A DNA stretch of 64,000 nt from JACKJA01 sp050297015 (lineage in GTDB: Bacteria; Pseudomonadota; Alphaproteobacteria; Micavibrionales; Micavibrionaceae): the NCBI GenBank assembly GCA_050297015.1, contig JBNKRZ010000024.1:62001-126000 (forward strand), written 5' to 3'. The translations under genes and the position numbers were made by a program. The notes beneath the pieces were generated by a model. That model was not told the origin of the DNA and ran no database searches. It saw only the letters and a list, made by a program, of their open reading frames with translations. Positions 25,147 through 33,442 of this stretch are shown one piece after another (positions within the stretch are counted from its first letter, which is position 1; every line of letters starts with the position of its first letter).

Positions 25147-25413
25147 ATGACACCTGCAGAATGGGGGCTGCTGTTCGGCGTTATTGCCCACAGCGTGGCC
25201 GTAATCATGGCTCTGGTCAAACTTGTGGCCTGGGTCACGGAGCACATCACCACCAGCGAACAGAAAATTGCGGCACTGGAGCATCAGGTCAACAATGACG
25301 TGACCGGACGGCGCGTTGTCGGGGAAATGCGGGAAGATATCGCCAGCATTAAAGCCAAAGTGAGCGATGTGCGCCAAGACATTCACTATTTACGCAAAAA
25401 AGTCGAGCAATAG
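25147..25413 (+). CDS. Small membrane protein with coiled coil, lysis region
   Basis: The 88-residue protein has one N-terminal membrane segment (about 5-29, LLFGVIAHSVAVIMALVKL) and then a heptad-patterned helix (EQKIAALEHQV onward). I chose the ATG at 25147, which follows AAAGAAAGGAAA; an earlier in-frame ATG at 25093 lies inside the tailspike gene. XhlA-type holin-associated proteins share this plan. It is ten bases ahead of the endolysin, so a role in lysis is likely. Confidence 0.6.
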   Translation: MTPAEWGLLFGVIAHSVAVIMALVKLVAWVTEHITTSEQKIAALEHQVNNDVTGRRVVGEMREDIASIKAKVSDVRQDIHYLRKKVEQ

Positions 25414-25422
25414 GAGGTCGCC

Positions 25423-25902
25423 ATGGATATCGGACAAATACGTGAGTATGTGGTTATTCCAGCCCTCCAGCAGATCAATCTCTATTCGCTGGGAGCCGAG
25501 CAGTTGGTCATGGCCACTGGTATGGCCGAGAGCAATATGACCTTTATTCATCAAAAAGGGCGTGGGCCGGCCCGAGGATTATTTCAGCTTGAGCCAGTCA
25601 GCCATGACGACATCTGGGAGCGGTTTTTATCTAAAAAGCCGATGCTGTTGAATGATCTGAAGGCTTTGATCATGCGGGATATGGATTTACACGACCAGTT
25701 GCACGGAAACCTGTTCTATGCGGCTGCGATGTGCCGGATTTTTTATCTGCGATTTCGGAAGCCGTTGCCCGAGGCCGGAAACTGGCAGGGCATGGCTGAA
25801 TATTGGAAGGAGTATTACAACACCCATCTCGGAGCTGGGACGGTGGACGGATTTCTCCGCAAGGTTTGGCCAGTCATGGATTTATATGCAGGAGGACAAT
25901 AA
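25423..25902 (+). CDS. Endolysin, lysozyme-like transglycosylase
   Basis: The 159-residue protein carries LVMATGMAESNMTFIHQKGR near 27-46, with Glu35 in the position of the catalytic Glu of lytic transglycosylases. GPARGLFQLEP follows near 47-57, a form of the G-x-xGLFQ substrate-binding motif. It has no signal peptide and would need the neighbouring holin to reach peptidoglycan. A TAGGAGGTC ribosome site precedes it. Its stop overlaps the next start (TAATG). Confidence 0.78.
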   Translation: MDIGQIREYVVIPALQQINLYSLGAEQLVMATGMAESNMTFIHQKGRGPARGLFQLEPVSHDDIWERFLSKKPMLLNDLKALIMRDMDLHDQLHGNLFYAAAMCRIFYLRFRKPLPEAGNWQGMAEYWKEYYNTHLGAGTVDGFLRKVWPVMDLYAGGQ

Positions 25903-26156
25903 TGTTTAAACCCGATAAAAGCGATCCTATGAAAGTCAGGCGCACCCTGGCTTTTTTTGTGTCCATATACGCCTTTGCCGTGCTGCCGAATTTGCTGGTG
26001 GCCTATCAGATACTGGCCGGAGCCGATATCGGCTTGCTCCAGTCTATTCTCACCTATGTTGGCATTTTGGCTGGCGGCCCGATCGGTGCCTATCTCTACG
26101 CCGCCCATAAAAACGGAAACTCGGAGGTAAAAAATGATGATTCCATTTCTCATTAA
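25902..26156 (+). CDS. Holin-like protein (two membrane segments)
   Basis: The 84-residue protein has a basic start, two hydrophobic segments (about 16-38, FFVSIYAFAVLPNLLVAYQI; and 46-68, ILTYVGILAGGPIGAYLYAA) and a charged tail. This is the class II holin plan. Its start overlaps the endolysin stop and GGAGGA precedes it. It would form the inner-membrane lesions that release the endolysin. Family assignment is by topology and position only. Confidence 0.65.
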   Translation: MFKPDKSDPMKVRRTLAFFVSIYAFAVLPNLLVAYQILAGADIGLLQSILTYVGILAGGPIGAYLYAAHKNGNSEVKNDDSISH

Positions 26157-26493
26157 GCACAAGAACCTGATCGTTGGGCTTGGTGCTTTTTTGCTACTGA
26201 CAGGATTGCTGTGGTGGAAAGATTATCAGATAGATAGCCTCGAACAAAAACTGGCTGTCGCACAAACAAGCATTGCCTCTTATGAGGAAAGTCTTGCCGT
26301 CTTGCAGGCGGACAGTCGCGCAAAAATCCAGGCGCTGGAAGTGGAGTCAAGCCGTCAGCTTATACGAACCCGAAACATGGAGCGGCTGTTGGGCCGCATT
26401 GAAGGAGCCGGAAATGAACAAGATGCCCCTGTTGCCCCTGTGCTGCGCGATACTGTTGAGCGCCTGTACGGGCACACCGCAGACCAAGATTAA
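26134..26493 (+). CDS. Inner-membrane spanin subunit (Rz-like)
   Basis: The 119-residue protein has an N-terminal membrane anchor (about 9-26, NLIVGLGAFLLLTGLLWW) and then a long periplasmic coiled coil (IDSLEQKLAVAQTSIASYEE onwards). Its Arg/Glu-rich distal part ends near residue 119. It overlaps the holin gene by 23 bases and contains the start of the outer-membrane spanin gene in another frame. Together these would fuse the inner and outer membranes at the last lysis step, so the phage host is Gram-negative. Confidence 0.78.
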   Translation: MMIPFLIKHKNLIVGLGAFLLLTGLLWWKDYQIDSLEQKLAVAQTSIASYEESLAVLQADSRAKIQALEVESSRQLIRTRNMERLLGRIEGAGNEQDAPVAPVLRDTVERLYGHTADQD

Positions 26494-26680
26494 AGTCATA
26501 GAGCCGGAGATTCCGGTCAGCCTGCGCACATGCCAGGAAGTACCACCTTATCCGGGTGTGGATATGACCCAGCGCGATATCGCCGAAAACTATACGAAGC
26601 TCTGGTTCGCCCATAAGGATTGCCGCTCAAAACTGGAAACCGTCAATCACGCGCTCCAACAACCCGCACAGGAGGAATGA
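26414..26680 (+). CDS. Outer-membrane spanin lipoprotein (Rz1-like)
   Basis: The 88-residue product begins with a lipoprotein signal peptide ending in the lipobox LLSAC, with Cys18 as the lipid-modified residue. Its ribosome site GAAGGAG lies 7 bases before the ATG. The gene starts inside the i-spanin gene in another frame and runs 187 bases past it, the overlapped arrangement known for Rz/Rz1 pairs. The mature part has Pro-rich stretches (PEIPVSLRTCQEVPPYPG) and a short C-terminal helix. Its stop overlaps the next start. Confidence 0.78.
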   Translation: MNKMPLLPLCCAILLSACTGTPQTKIKVIEPEIPVSLRTCQEVPPYPGVDMTQRDIAENYTKLWFAHKDCRSKLETVNHALQQPAQEE

Positions 26681-29568
26681 TGCTTTTATCTATCGGACAA
26701 ACATTGGGACCGCTACACAAACGTTTTAAAGGCGCAAAAGCGTTTAACTTCATGCTCTCGCTGCCCGCCGAGGTTGTTTATGAGCGCGGCGATAATGTTG
26801 CCACCTACCGGGATGCAAACGGCGCGCTTGCCCTGGCAACGCCGCACCAACCGCGTTTTGACCATGACAAGAACGGCACGCCGCTCGGCCTGCTGGTCGA
26901 GGGAAGCCGCAAAAACGAGCTGGCGACTCACAATGCCAATCCCACGGATACGAGCGGCTGGATCACGGGCGGGGATGCAAGCGGCGTGTTTAGCGTGGTT
27001 GACGCGCCCCTTCCTCTTAACGTCGTGGGGTTTGAAAATATCTGCTCCGGCGGGAAGGTCTTCAAGATCGATAACAGTGCGGGGGCTTCTTCCTTTTACG
27101 TGGAATCGGACGTGACAGTGGGGGATTTGGACGCGCGGTCTTGCTTTGCCTATATCTGCATTGTAGAGGGGTCTTTAGGGACGAACGGCAGTTTCGGCAT
27201 AGGATACGACACGGATCAAGGCACCCATATTCACAGACGGGACGCATGGGAAAAAGTCGTTGTCGAGAACGTCACGCCCTCGGCCACGAACAGGCGGCTG
27301 CGGATCAAAGCCTATCCGGGACAAGTGATCCATTTTATCCTGCCGCAGTTGGAAAAAGGCGCGTTTGCCTCTTCCCCCATCGTCACGACCGGCGCGGCGG
27401 CGATCCGCGCACTGGACGCGGTTTACATCCCGAACCTCGATCAAAAACCGTGGTGGAACGAGACGGAAGGATTCATGGCTGTGCGCTACAGTATTCCCGT
27501 CTTTCCTCCGGCTTCCGTTTACACCATCGCGGCCCATAACACGTCCGCCGAAAGCATCGGCGTGCGGGTGGACGGCGCGAGCCACGCCGTGCGCGGATGG
27601 GTGCGCTCGCAATCCGCCACGCGCCATGCAAGCTCGACGGGCGATCCCATGACCGCCGACACCGCGCATGTTATGGGCGTGACGTGGAAACCGGAAGAAG
27701 CCACGGTCTTTTCCGGGCTTGAAACCTATGTGCGGACATGGCCGGGACAGAGTAATCCTTCCGGCATGAACGAGCTTCGCATCGGTCAGCGCAATAGCGG
27801 CTCTGATCCTATCTACGGCCACGTCAAGGACATCACCATCGGGAAAAAGCATCTGGATACACTGGCTGATATCGGCAGAATTGCCGTCCCCAAAAACGAC
27901 ATGCTCTTGATCGCCGGGGGCCAGAGCAATATCAACGGACATTTCAGCGTTCCGGACGAGGCCGCCAGAAATGCGCTGATTTTTGAAGCGACCCGGCAGG
28001 CTCCGAATGTACAGGCCGTCTGGATCAACGGTTCGACGGGCGGCAGTGCGGTCATCCGGAAAAACACCAGCGATCCGGACAAATGGTGGGTCGATCCGCT
28101 GGATAATTACGCTCACGGTCCTGCCTTTGATACGTTTTTGTCTACCGCCGCCGCTGCCGGAGCGTGCTTCGATTACGTGATCTGGGCGCAGGGCGAAGCG
28201 GACGCGCACCAGATTGGCTCTTCGCAAACGGATCGTGCCGCCTACAAAGCCGCCCTTATTAAGGTGTTTGAAGACATCCGCGCCGCGCTCGGCCCTGTCG
28301 AGATTTATATCCAGTTTCTCGGCACCCGCAACGGCTTTACGAACACAGGCGGGATGCAGGCCGTGCGCGAAGTGCAAAAAGAGCTTGTGGCCGAATATGC
28401 ATGGATTCACTTCGGCGCGGAAGCCTATGACGCAGAGCTTGATACGGATGAAGTCCATTACATAGATGCGGCTTATATTGAGCTGGCCACGCGCATAGGC
28501 CGCAAGATTTCCAAAGACCGGGATGCGGACATTGCCGGAACGCTCGGCCCGGCGATGAGGGCCGTGACGCGCGGCGGGACGAGCGTGACCGTTAATATCC
28601 TTCATGACGCGGGGGACGCTCTGAATTTGACCGCCGCGATTGAGGGCTTTCATTTCTTCGATGACGGCGTGGATATCCCGATCACCGCCGCCACCAGTGA
28701 CGGCGTTTCAGAAATTACGCTGGAACTGGCCAGCGCGCCGTCTGGAGCGGAAGTGCTGTATTACATTTACGATGACGAATATCCGCTCGATAAAACAAAA
28801 ATCGTCCGGGACAACGCCACCGTGCCCATGCCTCTGCAAAGTGGCTTTCTTCAAAACCCGATCATGGCGCTGCCCAATCTCAATCACTACAGCGACCCTG
28901 CCTTATCAGAAAAAACCTACCATTCCGGCACATTCCTCAAAGAGATTTTGCCGCTCAAGGGGGCGAATAAAATGGAGCAGCTTGATCCGGTAAGGGCGAT
29001 GGAATTTCTGCCCGGCGCGTTTAACGGTCTGGGCGGGTACGGTTTCCCGGCCGCTGCCCGCTGGATGCTGTACGAGGCCGACCCCGCGCCGTTTCAGGTC
29101 GAGCGCACCATCGGCGTTGTGTTCGACTGCCCCGGCCCCTTTACAAACAACCAGATTTTCGGCCTGTCGAAATACAGCGCCTTCAACACGCACTGGCGGG
29201 TGCAAACCCTGACCAACGGCAATCACGTCACGTTCGGACGGCAGGAAACCGAGCTTGGCGAGTGGCCCGTCATCATTCCGTCCGCGCCGGGCAGCGCCTA
29301 TATCATGATCGTGCGGATGGTTTCGCTGGAACGGCACGAATTCTACGTCAACTCCTTCGAAAACCCGGTCGTCATCAACCCGCAGGACGCTTATCTGACG
29401 GACAACCGCGCGCGGCTTTTGTTCGGACGTATCGCCACGTCCCGCGCCGAAACGGGCACGATCATCGGCCCCGCCTTCGACGCCTTCCATCTAGTGAGCA
29501 TGACAGAGCTACAGCAGATCATGGAACACCTCTCCGCCCGGACGGGGATTGCGCTGTCGTCTGCTTGA
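26680..29568 (+). CDS. Large tail fibre/spike protein with SGNH esterase domain
   Basis: The 962-residue protein contains an SGNH/sialate-O-acetylesterase-like domain in the middle: LLIAGGQSNINGHF (about 409-422, nucleophile Ser), VIWAQGEADAHQ near 500-511, and DTDEVHYID near 588-596 with the usual Asp-x-x-His. It would remove acetyl groups from host surface glycan. The N-terminal half has beta-sandwich features (VEGSRKNELATHNANPTD). The C-terminal 200 residues look like a concanavalin A-type fold. I chose the second of two ATGs, four bases after GGAGG. It lies after the lysis genes, and by eye it is more GC-rich than the tail genes before it, suggesting separate acquisition. Confidence 0.75.
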   Translation: MLLSIGQTLGPLHKRFKGAKAFNFMLSLPAEVVYERGDNVATYRDANGALALATPHQPRFDHDKNGTPLGLLVEGSRKNELATHNANPTDTSGWITGGDASGVFSVVDAPLPLNVVGFENICSGGKVFKIDNSAGASSFYVESDVTVGDLDARSCFAYICIVEGSLGTNGSFGIGYDTDQGTHIHRRDAWEKVVVENVTPSATNRRLRIKAYPGQVIHFILPQLEKGAFASSPIVTTGAAAIRALDAVYIPNLDQKPWWNETEGFMAVRYSIPVFPPASVYTIAAHNTSAESIGVRVDGASHAVRGWVRSQSATRHASSTGDPMTADTAHVMGVTWKPEEATVFSGLETYVRTWPGQSNPSGMNELRIGQRNSGSDPIYGHVKDITIGKKHLDTLADIGRIAVPKNDMLLIAGGQSNINGHFSVPDEAARNALIFEATRQAPNVQAVWINGSTGGSAVIRKNTSDPDKWWVDPLDNYAHGPAFDTFLSTAAAAGACFDYVIWAQGEADAHQIGSSQTDRAAYKAALIKVFEDIRAALGPVEIYIQFLGTRNGFTNTGGMQAVREVQKELVAEYAWIHFGAEAYDAELDTDEVHYIDAAYIELATRIGRKISKDRDADIAGTLGPAMRAVTRGGTSVTVNILHDAGDALNLTAAIEGFHFFDDGVDIPITAATSDGVSEITLELASAPSGAEVLYYIYDDEYPLDKTKIVRDNATVPMPLQSGFLQNPIMALPNLNHYSDPALSEKTYHSGTFLKEILPLKGANKMEQLDPVRAMEFLPGAFNGLGGYGFPAAARWMLYEADPAPFQVERTIGVVFDCPGPFTNNQIFGLSKYSAFNTHWRVQTLTNGNHVTFGRQETELGEWPVIIPSAPGSAYIMIVRMVSLERHEFYVNSFENPVVINPQDAYLTDNRARLLFGRIATSRAETGTIIGPAFDAFHLVSMTELQQIMEHLSARTGIALSSA

Positions 29569-29845
29569 GAACATCTTGATTTTCCACGTACAAAATGCTC
29601 AAATCCGCCCTGCGTGCGGCAAATTCCGCATGTGGGGACTGGTAACCTCTTTGAAGCTGTAGCGGACCGATTGGTGCGGTGCGCTGGTGATTTTTGACGC
29701 CTTTTTCCCGGCTCACTCAGCCGGATGGCGCGGGAATGTCCAGGGCTTGCCTAAACACCGTGCACCCTTTGCTACGGCGGGGTCTTACCAGCGTCCGGCT
29801 TTTACGGGCCGGTTTCCCCTTCACTCTTACCGCAAGGGGAACGCC
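29569..29845. other. Gene-free leader between tail spike and regulator, with hairpin
   Basis: No convincing gene lies here. The plus-strand frame of the regulator stays open back to 29687 and reads SAGWRGNVQGLPKHRAPF, a string like the leader peptides or ash-type reading frames seen before phage regulators, but without a ribosome site. A hairpin (GTTTCCCCTT at 29812-29821 with AAGGGGAAC at 29834-29842) sits immediately before the ATG and would hide the ribosome site, so translation control of the regulator is plausible. Confidence 0.35.
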
Positions 29846-30238
29846 ATGCCGTCAAAAACAAAAACATCCACCCGCAACCCGCCCGATCCCGTGGACATCA
29901 ACGCCGGAAGCATTTTGCGCGCCCTGCGCAGCTGGCGCGGCATATCGCAGGAAAAACTGGCCAGCGAGATCGGGATAACTTTCCAGCAAATCCAGAAATA
30001 CGAAAAAGCCAAAAACCGCATGGCGGTGTCCACGCTCTACAAAATATCCCGGATACTGGATGTTTCCGTTATCGAGTTTTTCGCCGGGCTGGACGGCGTA
30101 TGGCCCGATACAAAGGATTTATGGCTCGAAAAGGACGAAATCGTGCTGCTGAAAACCTACCGCGCCATCCGTGACGAATCCTCCCGCGCCCACGTCCGCA
30201 AAATCGTCGAAGCCGTTGCGAACGATAGGTTGGATTGA
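29846..30238 (+). CDS. Cro/C1-type (XRE) transcriptional regulator
   Basis: The 130-residue protein has a Thr/Pro-rich start and then a classic XRE helix-turn-helix (about 24-75): LRALRSWRGISQEKLASEIG, ITFQQIQKYEKAKNRMAV, STLYKISRILDVSVIEFFAG. A C-terminal helical part ends KIVEAVANDRLD. This type is common in Alphaproteobacteria and their phages. It sits at the end of the late region and faces convergently the unknown cassette, 13 bases from its last gene. It could be the prophage repressor or a cargo regulator; the ATG at 29846 is preceded by AAGGGGAACGCC. Confidence 0.75.
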   Translation: MPSKTKTSTRNPPDPVDINAGSILRALRSWRGISQEKLASEIGITFQQIQKYEKAKNRMAVSTLYKISRILDVSVIEFFAGLDGVWPDTKDLWLEKDEIVLLKTYRAIRDESSRAHVRKIVEAVANDRLD

Positions 30239-30251
30239 ACGAAAAAACTTT

Positions 30252-31034
30252 CTATGTAATCTCTAATTTCTGTTCTTTGTGCCTACATCCTGCGACTTTA
30301 TTTACTGCATTCACATATGCCATCGCAGGATAATTTCTGCCCCAGCTTCTCGTTTCCAGTTTTGAGGGGACGGCGCATTCCTGGAAACCTTGTTCTTGCA
30401 AGCCGCCTTGAATTAATTCAATAGAATCAACAATCATGTTCAAAAACCGCACAAGGAACTCTTCGCTACTCAGATCCTTGCAGGCCATGTATGCGCTGTA
30501 ATCCACGTGCCCTTGCATATGCAAGCCTAAAACAACATCGGCATAACGTTTTGGTGAATCGGTTTCATTCGAACGTACAAAGGAAGTCTCCATTTCCGCA
30601 TGAAGCCTCCTGTATATGATGTCTTTTAAGGAAGCGTCGCTACCCTGAAGTTTCTCGATGAGAACATTAGCGGCCAGATCAAGGGCCCTGACCATTAGAA
30701 AATCGTCGAGATTGTCTCTGACAGAAACATCTGTCTCCGTGCTTGCCGACAAAACGGCATTGATTGAGTCTCGTTCATTGCCTTGCGCGGCTTGGTAAAA
30801 ACCGTCTTGATGCTCTGTTTTGGCTTTAACGTGCCGTGCCGTATGCGGTTTTACCTTTTTGGGGTAGCCTTTAAACTCCCCGTCTTTCGACAAAAGTTCG
30901 GGATGGTGCTCACGCATATACAGCTTTAGAAGCAAAGGATCTACGCTGGGTAGCTCCAAACGGGAACCTTTCGCATCTGCCTTGTTGGCAAGTGCTGCGG
31001 TTACAAAGCCATTTGATAGAGGTCTATGCATCAT
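30252..31034 (-). CDS. Unknown 260-residue protein, second gene of the Sel1/TPR operon
   Basis: The protein is mostly helical, with a basic centre (YPKKVKPHTARHVKAKTEHQ near 57-76). It has no membrane segment or signal. Segments such as LDDFLMVRALDLAANVLIEK and EEFLVRFLNMIVDSIELIQG suggest an alpha-helical bundle. It overlaps the 677-residue gene upstream by 11 bases, so the two should be co-expressed and perhaps act together. I recognise no family, nuclease motif or nucleotide-binding motif. It ends convergently 13 bases from the XRE gene. Confidence 0.6.
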   Translation of the reverse strand: MMHRPLSNGFVTAALANKADAKGSRLELPSVDPLLLKLYMREHHPELLSKDGEFKGYPKKVKPHTARHVKAKTEHQDGFYQAAQGNERDSINAVLSASTETDVSVRDNLDDFLMVRALDLAANVLIEKLQGSDASLKDIIYRRLHAEMETSFVRSNETDSPKRYADVVLGLHMQGHVDYSAYMACKDLSSEEFLVRFLNMIVDSIELIQGGLQEQGFQECAVPSKLETRSWGRNYPAMAYVNAVNKVAGCRHKEQKLEIT

Positions 31035-33057
31035 GGTCGGGCCTGCACAATAAATCTTGTCTTCTCAACGGAGGCGTCGAACGATATCTCTCCAGATTCT
31101 CACTGACGTCTTGTTGTATCTGCGGGGGCAAAGAATAGCCCGCCACTCTCAAAGCATAGAGAGCGTTAATGAGCTTCGATATTTCTTCTGCCCTTTGAAA
31201 CAGGGGAGCGTAAAGTTTCAAGGCCTCATATTGATCTGTTAATTTTTGGCTCAGCCGAGGAAATCTGTAGTAGGTATCGTTCAGGCTTTCGTTTCCTTTT
31301 TTTGCTCCCGCATCGACTTCTTCACCGTCGATGCGCATTTTGATCCGGATATCCGTGACACCGAATAGCGTTACGCCATCGGTGCCTGCATCACGCGAAA
31401 CAGAAAGATCAACATTCTCAGGAATAAGCATGACACGCCGCCCCTGCGGGCCGAACGCCCCGCCGGAGGTGTTAAAAAGATCTGTAAGAAACTTTTTGGC
31501 AAAAGCAGGGGTTTCCTGTGTCACACTATCTTTGGACGTTCCCACCGGCATTTGAAGAGGGTGAAAGGCAATATCTCCTATCAATTTGTCTGCGGCATAA
31601 AGGCTCCTTCCCAAATCCGTTTGATGGAGCCATTCCGGTCCCCATCTTTTTTCGTGCATGCTGCTTCCTGCGTCGTTTTCACCGACTTCGATATAAGGGA
31701 GATCAAAATGAGGCAGGATGGGTTCTTCCGGATCGCCGAAAATAAGTGCCAAAGCGACCTCAAAATCCTCCGGTAGCAGCTTTGCCGGAAGATTCTGATC
31801 CTGTTTCGTTTCGTATAGGAGATATCCGTTATGATCGGTATGAATAGCCTCCAACGATTGAACACCCCCGGCGGGCACGTAGGAGCCAGGCTGAGGCTTG
31901 TTATCGTTTGCCGCCCGTTCCCAGACACCCAGAATAGTGAGTCCTTCAGAATTTACCGGGTTGTAACGGGGGCCGTAATCATTGGTGCTCTTGGCCAGCT
32001 GTTTCTCGTTTACGCCGCTCTGAGCGTCCTCGATAAAATGAAATAGCGCAAGCCAGCTTTTTCTTTTTCCAGTTTGGCCAGAACAATGGACACTGGCATC
32101 CATAAAGAGTGACAAAACGGAGGCCATTTTTTGATTGTGCTCCGGCCCCAGAAGGGGCTCCATATATTTCTTGAGCGCACGTTGCGTCACCTGTCCTTGG
32201 TTAAACCGGGCGCATAATGCGGCAAGTTCGTGATAGGGCGACCGCTTTCCAAAAGCGAAGAAATCGTCCCAGAAGGTTTGTCGATCTTCCTTCAGGTGGT
32301 GTTTATATTTCCCGTAGACCTCGGCAGCATTTTTAAAGGGATTAGACGGGTCGGCTTCATGCAGATGATGCATGAGCATTGCAAATACCGAAGAATAGAT
32401 ATCTTCTTCCCGACCAGAAAAACCGCGTTCAACGGCGAGATCTATGGACCTCTCTAACAGCTCTAAACCCAGATCATAGTCTTTTGGGGCACCTCTTCCA
32501 AAGAGAAAGACAATCCCTTTGAGATAGGCAGCTTTTTCATTGTTTTGTGAAATAGCGTCATCAAGAAAACCTATGACATCATCAAAAATTCCTCCGGCAT
32601 TGCTTGTAGAAAAACGACGATCGTGGCGAATGAAGATGTCAGCTATGCTACGCGCCGCAACGTGGGAGAGATCGCCATCACCCAGAGATTTCTCATTCCA
32701 GAAAATAGCGGCATCGTAATCCCGCACAGATGAGGAATCATGGAGAAGATTGTGCGCCAAATCCCGAAAAGAAAATGCCCCCCTTTCTTCGGATAAGGCG
32801 CAGATCATACTGAGGTCGAGCGCTTTTCTTATACTGAAATCTTCGCATTCTGGCATCCCGACCGCACGAACGACAATTTCCAGCCATTCTCTGGAATATC
32901 CATCAACTAGCGGGTCATATAGCCCATACGCGGCTTGAATGCCTTCCCCTCCATCCAGGGTCAACCTCTGAGCCCGCTTAAGGCGTTCGGCAGCATTACT
33001 CGAAAGCCTTTCGAGCGAATGCTCCGGAATCTCTGTGGGTTGTGCGGTTGAAGACAT
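31024..33057 (-). CDS. Large Sel1/TPR-like protein with unknown C-terminal domain
   Basis: The 677-residue protein has helical repeats in its first 300 residues, including the Sel1-like LKGIVFLFGRGAPKDYDLGL near 185-204. A second part (about 430-677) contains LHQTDLGRSLYAADKLIGDI, RRVMLIPENVDLSVSRDAGT and a final YEALKLYAPLFQRAEEISKL helix. These resemble parts of large bacterial proteins of unknown function, but I cannot name the family. There is no signal peptide or membrane segment. Its start lies 135 bases from a divergent small gene, in an AT-rich promoter-like gap. It is the first gene of a two-gene operon and probably acts in the cytoplasm as a scaffold or sensor. Confidence 0.6.
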   Translation of the reverse strand: MSSTAQPTEIPEHSLERLSSNAAERLKRAQRLTLDGGEGIQAAYGLYDPLVDGYSREWLEIVVRAVGMPECEDFSIRKALDLSMICALSEERGAFSFRDLAHNLLHDSSSVRDYDAAIFWNEKSLGDGDLSHVAARSIADIFIRHDRRFSTSNAGGIFDDVIGFLDDAISQNNEKAAYLKGIVFLFGRGAPKDYDLGLELLERSIDLAVERGFSGREEDIYSSVFAMLMHHLHEADPSNPFKNAAEVYGKYKHHLKEDRQTFWDDFFAFGKRSPYHELAALCARFNQGQVTQRALKKYMEPLLGPEHNQKMASVLSLFMDASVHCSGQTGKRKSWLALFHFIEDAQSGVNEKQLAKSTNDYGPRYNPVNSEGLTILGVWERAANDNKPQPGSYVPAGGVQSLEAIHTDHNGYLLYETKQDQNLPAKLLPEDFEVALALIFGDPEEPILPHFDLPYIEVGENDAGSSMHEKRWGPEWLHQTDLGRSLYAADKLIGDIAFHPLQMPVGTSKDSVTQETPAFAKKFLTDLFNTSGGAFGPQGRRVMLIPENVDLSVSRDAGTDGVTLFGVTDIRIKMRIDGEEVDAGAKKGNESLNDTYYRFPRLSQKLTDQYEALKLYAPLFQRAEEISKLINALYALRVAGYSLPPQIQQDVSENLERYRSTPPLRRQDLLCRPDHDA

Positions 33058-33192
33058 TATATCATTTTCCGTAAATTAAAACTTATACATAACGCAAGCC
33101 AAAAAAGCAAGTTATTCGTTGACATTATGGTTAACTACATGCTAGAAGAGCATCATCTGAAATTCAGGCGAATAATAAGCAGGACAACGAAA

Positions 33193-33438
33193 ATGGGGTT
33201 TAAGACCGCAGGTAACATGACCATTAATTTTAACGATGGTTCAACACAGACGCTTTCTGCATCAAAAAGAAATGACCTTGGTCATCTTCATGATCCTTAT
33301 CGTTCTATTCCAAGACGCCGTTCGTACTACGATGAAACGCCGCCTCTTTCTCACCAAGTGACGACTTCATATACGGATAATTCTGAGCCCGAGGTGGAAA
33401 AAGTCGCCGAAGTTCTTCCTAAACCGAAGTGGGACTAA
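33193..33438 (+). CDS. Small protein between the two cassette operons, unknown
   Basis: The 81-residue protein (MGFKTAGNMTINFNDGSTQT start) has beta-hairpin-like N-terminal strands and a charged, Pro-rich second half. I chose ATG 33193 because AGGA lies 8 bases upstream; an in-frame ATG at 33127 would add 22 residues. It points toward the coiled-coil gene and ends 4 bases from that gene's stop, and it diverges from the Sel1/TPR operon. I do not recognise it; the gene call is moderate because composition and spacing are plausible. Confidence 0.5.
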   Translation: MGFKTAGNMTINFNDGSTQTLSASKRNDLGHLHDPYRSIPRRRSYYDETPPLSHQVTTSYTDNSEPEVEKVAEVLPKPKWD

Positions 33439-33442
33439 AATA

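Noticed and set aside
27175..28653. A 492-codon open frame on the minus strand.
   Set aside because: It lies wholly inside the SGNH spike gene, has no ribosome site and an Arg/His/Pro-rich composition typical of a reverse-strand shadow in GC-rich sequence.
33127..33192. Longer start for the small plus-strand gene between the cassette operons.
   Set aside because: The extra 22 residues lack a ribosome site; the ATG at 33193 has an AGGA at suitable distance, though certainty is low.
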